This document shows positions 4,121 to 6,962 of a DNA stretch of 6,962 nt, one piece after another; within the stretch, counting starts at the first letter, position 1, and each line of letters starts with the position of its first letter. The notes beneath the pieces are model-generated. The model was not told the origin of the DNA. It worked only from the letters and a program-made list of their open reading frames with translations, and made no database searches. The position numbers and the translations under genes were made by a program. Where the stretch lies: assembly GCA_029942245.1 (NCBI GenBank), contig JAOZTN010000128.1:1-6962 (forward strand). Direction: 5' to 3'. This DNA is from B18-G4 sp003648575 (GTDB taxonomy: Bacteria > Bacteroidota > Bacteroidia > Bacteroidales > B18-G4).

Positions 4121-6061
4121 ATGGAAGAAAAAAGAAATATAGGTGTTTATATTTGCCAGTGTGGGTCAAATATAAGCGATTATGTCGATGTTGAGAAAGT
4201 AAGAGAAGAAGTTGCGAAAATCAATCATGTTTCTATTTCTAAAACAACAATGTTTGCCTGTGCCGATGCAACACAAAATGAAATTGTACAGGATATACAG
4301 GAAAACAATCTCGATGCAATTGTTGTGGCATCATGCTCTCCCAAACTTCATCTGGATACTTTCAAGAATGTGGCTGAGAGGGCAGGTTTAAATCCATATA
4401 ATTATGTTCAGGTAAATATAAGGGAACAATGTTCGTGGGCACACTCCGATAAACCTGTACAGGCAACAGAAAAGGCCATACAACTGGTAAAAGCAGGTAT
4501 AGCAAGAGTAGGGTATTCTGAGGCATTGATAAAAACAAAAATATCCGCCGAAAATGTTGTGGTAGTTGTTGGCGCCGGTGTTTCAGGGATGCGCTCAGCT
4601 ATTGAACTTGCCGACCTGGGTTCGTATGTTTACCTGATTGAAAGGGAGTACTTTGTAGGAGGAAGAGTTGCCCAATGGGGAGAGTTGTTCACCACAAATG
4701 AAACCGGGAAAGAAACCATTAGCCGCCTGTATAATAAGCTATTGGAATATAAAAATATTACTCTTTTTACAGGTGCTGAGATTATTTCAAATACCGGGAC
4801 TGTCGGCAATTTTGATATTCAGGTTAAGATAAGGCCAAGGTATATTAAACCGGGTTGTAAGGTTGATCCTGAAAAACTACAAAAGGTAATTGATGCATGT
4901 CCCGTAGAGGTCCCCGACCAATTTAATTTTGGCCTCACTACCTGCAAAGCCATTTATAAGAACTTCGAAAGTGAATTTCCCGAAATACCTGCCATTGATC
5001 CGGAGCACTGTACAAGATGCGGTGAATGTGAAAAATTATGCGATGAAATAGATCTGGGACAAAAGGATGAATTTGTAAATATTAAAGCCGGTGCCATATT
5101 AATAAATACAGGTTACGACCCCTACGAACCCAAAACAGGGGAATTTGGCTACAAGGAAATTGAGAATGTAATAACCCTCCCGCAGCTGAAAAGGTTAATA
5201 GAACTAAGTGGTAAAGAACTTATCTATAAAAACAAAAAGATCCATAATATAGGCTATATCTATTGTGTTGGCAGCCGGCAAAAAGATGGTGAGAACAAGT
5301 ATTGCTCGAGGTATTGTTGCACCTCAACCATTTATACTTCCATTGTCATAAAAAATAAATATAAGGACATACATAATTTTCATTTTGACAAGAGTATCAG
5401 GACATACGGAAAACTGGAGCTTTTGTACCGTGAAGCATCAGAAAACGGAGACATCTTCCTGCAGTTCTGGGATGAAGATCCTCCGGTGGTCAGCAGAAAT
5501 GGAAATGGAACGGTAGTTAGTATAAAGGATATGCTTTCGAGTGGAAAAGAGCTTGAAGTGGATTGTGACCTGGTAGTGCTTGTAACGGGAATGGTGCCCC
5601 GGCAGGACAATAAAATTGCTGATATCCTTAAAGCCCCACTGGGACGCGATAAGTTTTTTAATGAGATCCACCCCAAATTGCGGCCTGTTGAAACAGTAAT
5701 AGACGGGGTGCTTATTTCGGGTGCCTGCCAGGGCCCGAAAAATATCAGCGAATCGGTGAAATCATCACTGTCGGCAGCGTCAAAAGCAAACTCCCTGGTT
5801 AAGAAAGGTGAGATCGAACTAAAACCAACTATTGCTTTTATTGATAAAAATGCTTGTGTGTGGTGCGATGAATGCCTGAAGGCATGCCCTTTTGATGCTA
5901 TTATAAAAACACAGTCAGATGGAAAAGATGTGGCAGAGATTGTTGAAGCAAAATGCAAAGGCGGTGGTATGTGCCTTCCTGTTTGCCCTGAAAATGCCAT
6001 CAACCTGAAAGGATATACAGACAATGAAATGGAAGCAATGATAACTGCCCTGGCTAATTAA
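4121..6061 (+). CDS. Long HdrA/QmoB-like flavoprotein with C-terminal ferredoxin domain
   Basis: The start chosen is ATG 4121, 11 bp after the previous stop with AAAGGA in front; an in-frame TTG at 4106 would add five residues and overlap the previous gene. The 646-residue protein has the N-terminal HdrA domain (GVYICQCGSNI at 8-18, SCSP at 71-74, NIREQCSWAH at 99-108), then an FAD motif VVVGAGVSG (148-156) and YFVGGR (177-182). The HdrA cysteine signature after this point is replaced by FTTNETGKE without cysteines. In the inserted ferredoxin domain the first motif has degenerated (only Cys246 and Cys260 remain), while the second is kept (Cys297/300/303/307). Cys382/395/399/400 correspond to the conserved group of the family. 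A C-terminal dicluster ferredoxin has one full motif (Cys579/582/585/589) and one incomplete (Cys612/618/622, Gly615 where Cys is usual). Size and position after a QmoA-like gene suggest a QmoB counterpart without the fused MvhD domain, which is encoded separately upstream. Confidence 0.85.
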   Translation: MEEKRNIGVYICQCGSNISDYVDVEKVREEVAKINHVSISKTTMFACADATQNEIVQDIQENNLDAIVVASCSPKLHLDTFKNVAERAGLNPYNYVQVNIREQCSWAHSDKPVQATEKAIQLVKAGIARVGYSEALIKTKISAENVVVVVGAGVSGMRSAIELADLGSYVYLIEREYFVGGRVAQWGELFTTNETGKETISRLYNKLLEYKNITLFTGAEIISNTGTVGNFDIQVKIRPRYIKPGCKVDPEKLQKVIDACPVEVPDQFNFGLTTCKAIYKNFESEFPEIPAIDPEHCTRCGECEKLCDEIDLGQKDEFVNIKAGAILINTGYDPYEPKTGEFGYKEIENVITLPQLKRLIELSGKELIYKNKKIHNIGYIYCVGSRQKDGENKYCSRYCCTSTIYTSIVIKNKYKDIHNFHFDKSIRTYGKLELLYREASENGDIFLQFWDEDPPVVSRNGNGTVVSIKDMLSSGKELEVDCDLVVLVTGMVPRQDNKIADILKAPLGRDKFFNEIHPKLRPVETVIDGVLISGACQGPKNISESVKSSLSAASKANSLVKKGEIELKPTIAFIDKNACVWCDECLKACPFDAIIKTQSDGKDVAEIVEAKCKGGGMCLPVCPENAINLKGYTDNEMEAMITALAN

Positions 6062-6109
6062 ATGGTGCCTTGCAGATATCAATGCTCCGGATCTTTATAG
6101 CGAAATGAT

Positions 6110-6388
6110 ATGAAAGATGAAAAAGTAAAAACAATTGATGTCATTAAAAAAAAGAGAAGTGTTTCTGCTGAGACAAAACAGCAGCATAAAGAATATAATC
6201 GAATTAAGAAATTAATTCTTAAAAGCCTTGAGCCTGAAGCGAAAACAATACCTCAAATTGCGACAGAAATAGAACTGCCTGTGGATGTGGTAACGTTTTA
6301 TTTGATGACACTCAGGAAATATGGCAGTATTGAAACGGGTGAGATAGATGATATGGACGAGTACTTCTTTTATAAATTGAAGAAATAA
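6110..6388 (+). CDS. Small winged-helix-like protein of unknown function
   Basis: The 92-residue product has a lysine-rich, probably disordered start (1-28), followed by a compact segment that reads like a winged helix-turn-helix: helix RIKKLILKSLEP (31-42), the turn TIPQIATEIELPVDVVTFYL (46-65) where helix 2 and the recognition helix would lie, MTLRKYGSIE (66-75), and a short beta-wing ending in EYFFYKLKK. No cysteine or ligand-binding domain is present. It lies 48 bp after the long HdrA-like gene and 9 bp before the QmoC-like gene, so it is almost certainly co-transcribed. It could be a local regulator of the operon or a small adaptor that has taken a winged-helix shape to bind a protein partner. 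I do not recognise a named family. That the gene is real is supported by spacing and sensible composition; its role is an inference. Confidence 0.6.
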   Translation: MKDEKVKTIDVIKKKRSVSAETKQQHKEYNRIKKLILKSLEPEAKTIPQIATEIELPVDVVTFYLMTLRKYGSIETGEIDDMDEYFFYKLKK

Positions 6389-6397
6389 TAAAACAAG

Positions 6398-6962
6398 ATG
6401 TCGAAAGTCAATACAGCATTAGCGAGCGAATTGCAATATTATGGGGCTAAAGAATTTAGTGCCTGTTATAATTGTGGTAATTGCACGGCAATATGCAGCC
6501 TGGCAAGTGAGAACAACGAATTTCCCCGAAAAATGATCAGGTTGAGCACATTGGGTTTGGAAAATGAAATAGAATCTTCCTTAGAACCCTGGTTATGCTA
6601 TTATTGCGGCGAATGTAGCTCTACCTGTCCACGACAGGCAGAACCCGCAGAATTAATGATGTCCTTAAGGCGCTATCTCACTGCGAGATATGATTGGACC
6701 GGCCTGTCGAAACGATTTTACACTTCGGAAATCTGGGAACTCGGAGCAATATTTTTGCTGGCCGCATTTATTCTGGTCCTGTTCATCTTTTTTCATGGGC
6801 CAATGACTACAGAGCTTACTGCCGAAGGGGGAGTGAAATTGAACACTTTTGCCCCATGGAAAACTATTGAGATCGGTGACTGGATAATGGCTGCCTTTCT
6901 TGGTTTTTTCCTCCTCTCCAACATTTTTAACATGTACCTGAAAGTGATGGTGAGAAATAATA
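6398..6962 (+). CDS. QmoC-like protein: HdrC-type iron-sulfur domain plus membrane domain (partial, 3' end missing)
   Basis: The frame runs from ATG 6398 to the right edge without a stop, giving 188 residues of a longer protein. Residues 1-100 are an HdrC-type domain with two [4Fe-4S] motifs: CYNCGNCTAIC (Cys23/26/29/33, followed by Ser where Pro is usual) and CYYCGECSSTCP (Cys67/70/73/77). Two hydrophobic segments follow, about 113-133 (WELGAIFLLAAFILVLFIFF) and 161-181 (DWIMAAFLGFFLLSNIF), separated by a loop of about 27 residues. A HdrC domain fused to membrane helices of the HdrE/NarI type is the hallmark of QmoC, which exchanges electrons with menaquinone, usually through haem b. His133 at the end of the first helix is a possible haem ligand, but the rest of the membrane part lies outside the window. 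It starts 9 bp after the winged-helix gene. The domain order is clear; the menaquinone role is inferred from the family. Confidence 0.8.
   Translation, partial: MSKVNTALASELQYYGAKEFSACYNCGNCTAICSLASENNEFPRKMIRLSTLGLENEIESSLEPWLCYYCGECSSTCPRQAEPAELMMSLRRYLTARYDWTGLSKRFYTSEIWELGAIFLLAAFILVLFIFFHGPMTTELTAEGGVKLNTFAPWKTIEIGDWIMAAFLGFFLLSNIFNMYLKVMVRNN

Noticed and set aside
5380..6024. Minus-strand open frame of 214 codons opposite the long HdrA gene
   Set aside because: It lies wholly opposite a gene with clear iron-sulfur motifs; its Ser/Phe-rich translation is typical of an antisense shadow.

Overview
The window looks like a piece of an AT-rich Bacteroidota chromosome. A truncated protein at the left edge ends in a recognisable type IX secretion (T9SS) type A sorting domain. 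A good match to the Bacteroidota sigma-ABfr promoter (TTTG / TAnnTTTG) lies upstream of the main operon, and most starts have little or no Shine-Dalgarno sequence. No finer taxonomic placement is justified from this sequence alone.

Layout. Positions 3-398 hold the 3' end of a secreted or cell-surface protein gene. Positions 399-1022 are non-coding and carry several hairpins and palindromes. Positions 1023-1556 encode a small exported protein with a lipocalin-like (TIGR03067-type) C-terminal domain, with a strong ribosome binding site. Positions 1557-2049 are non-coding and contain a CRP-like 22-bp operator and a candidate promoter. From 2050 to the right edge runs one co-directional, tightly spaced gene cluster: a TusA-type sulfur carrier, an MvhD-like iron-sulfur subunit, a short HdrA/QmoA-like flavoprotein, a long HdrA/QmoB-like flavoprotein, a small winged-helix-like protein, and the start of a QmoC-like protein (HdrC-type iron-sulfur domain followed by membrane helices), which is cut by the window end.

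How the genes may work together. The two HdrA-type FAD/iron-sulfur proteins plus the HdrC/membrane protein match the composition of the quinone-interacting oxidoreductase Qmo, which in sulfate reducers and green sulfur bacteria passes electrons between the menaquinone pool and adenylylsulfate reductase. No adenylylsulfate reductase, Dsr, Sat, methyl-viologen hydrogenase or HdrB gene is seen here. Instead the first gene is a TusA-type sulfur carrier. I infer a membrane-linked electron-transfer complex whose soluble partner is unknown, possibly a TusA-bound persulfide or a downstream enzyme. Three features set it apart from standard Qmo/Hdr systems: the MvhD module is separate and lacks its N-terminal cysteine pair, the larger HdrA paralogue has lost several cofactor cysteines while the smaller one keeps them all, and a DNA-binding-like protein sits inside the operon. 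The TusA-linked Qmo-like operon is the most interesting part of the window.
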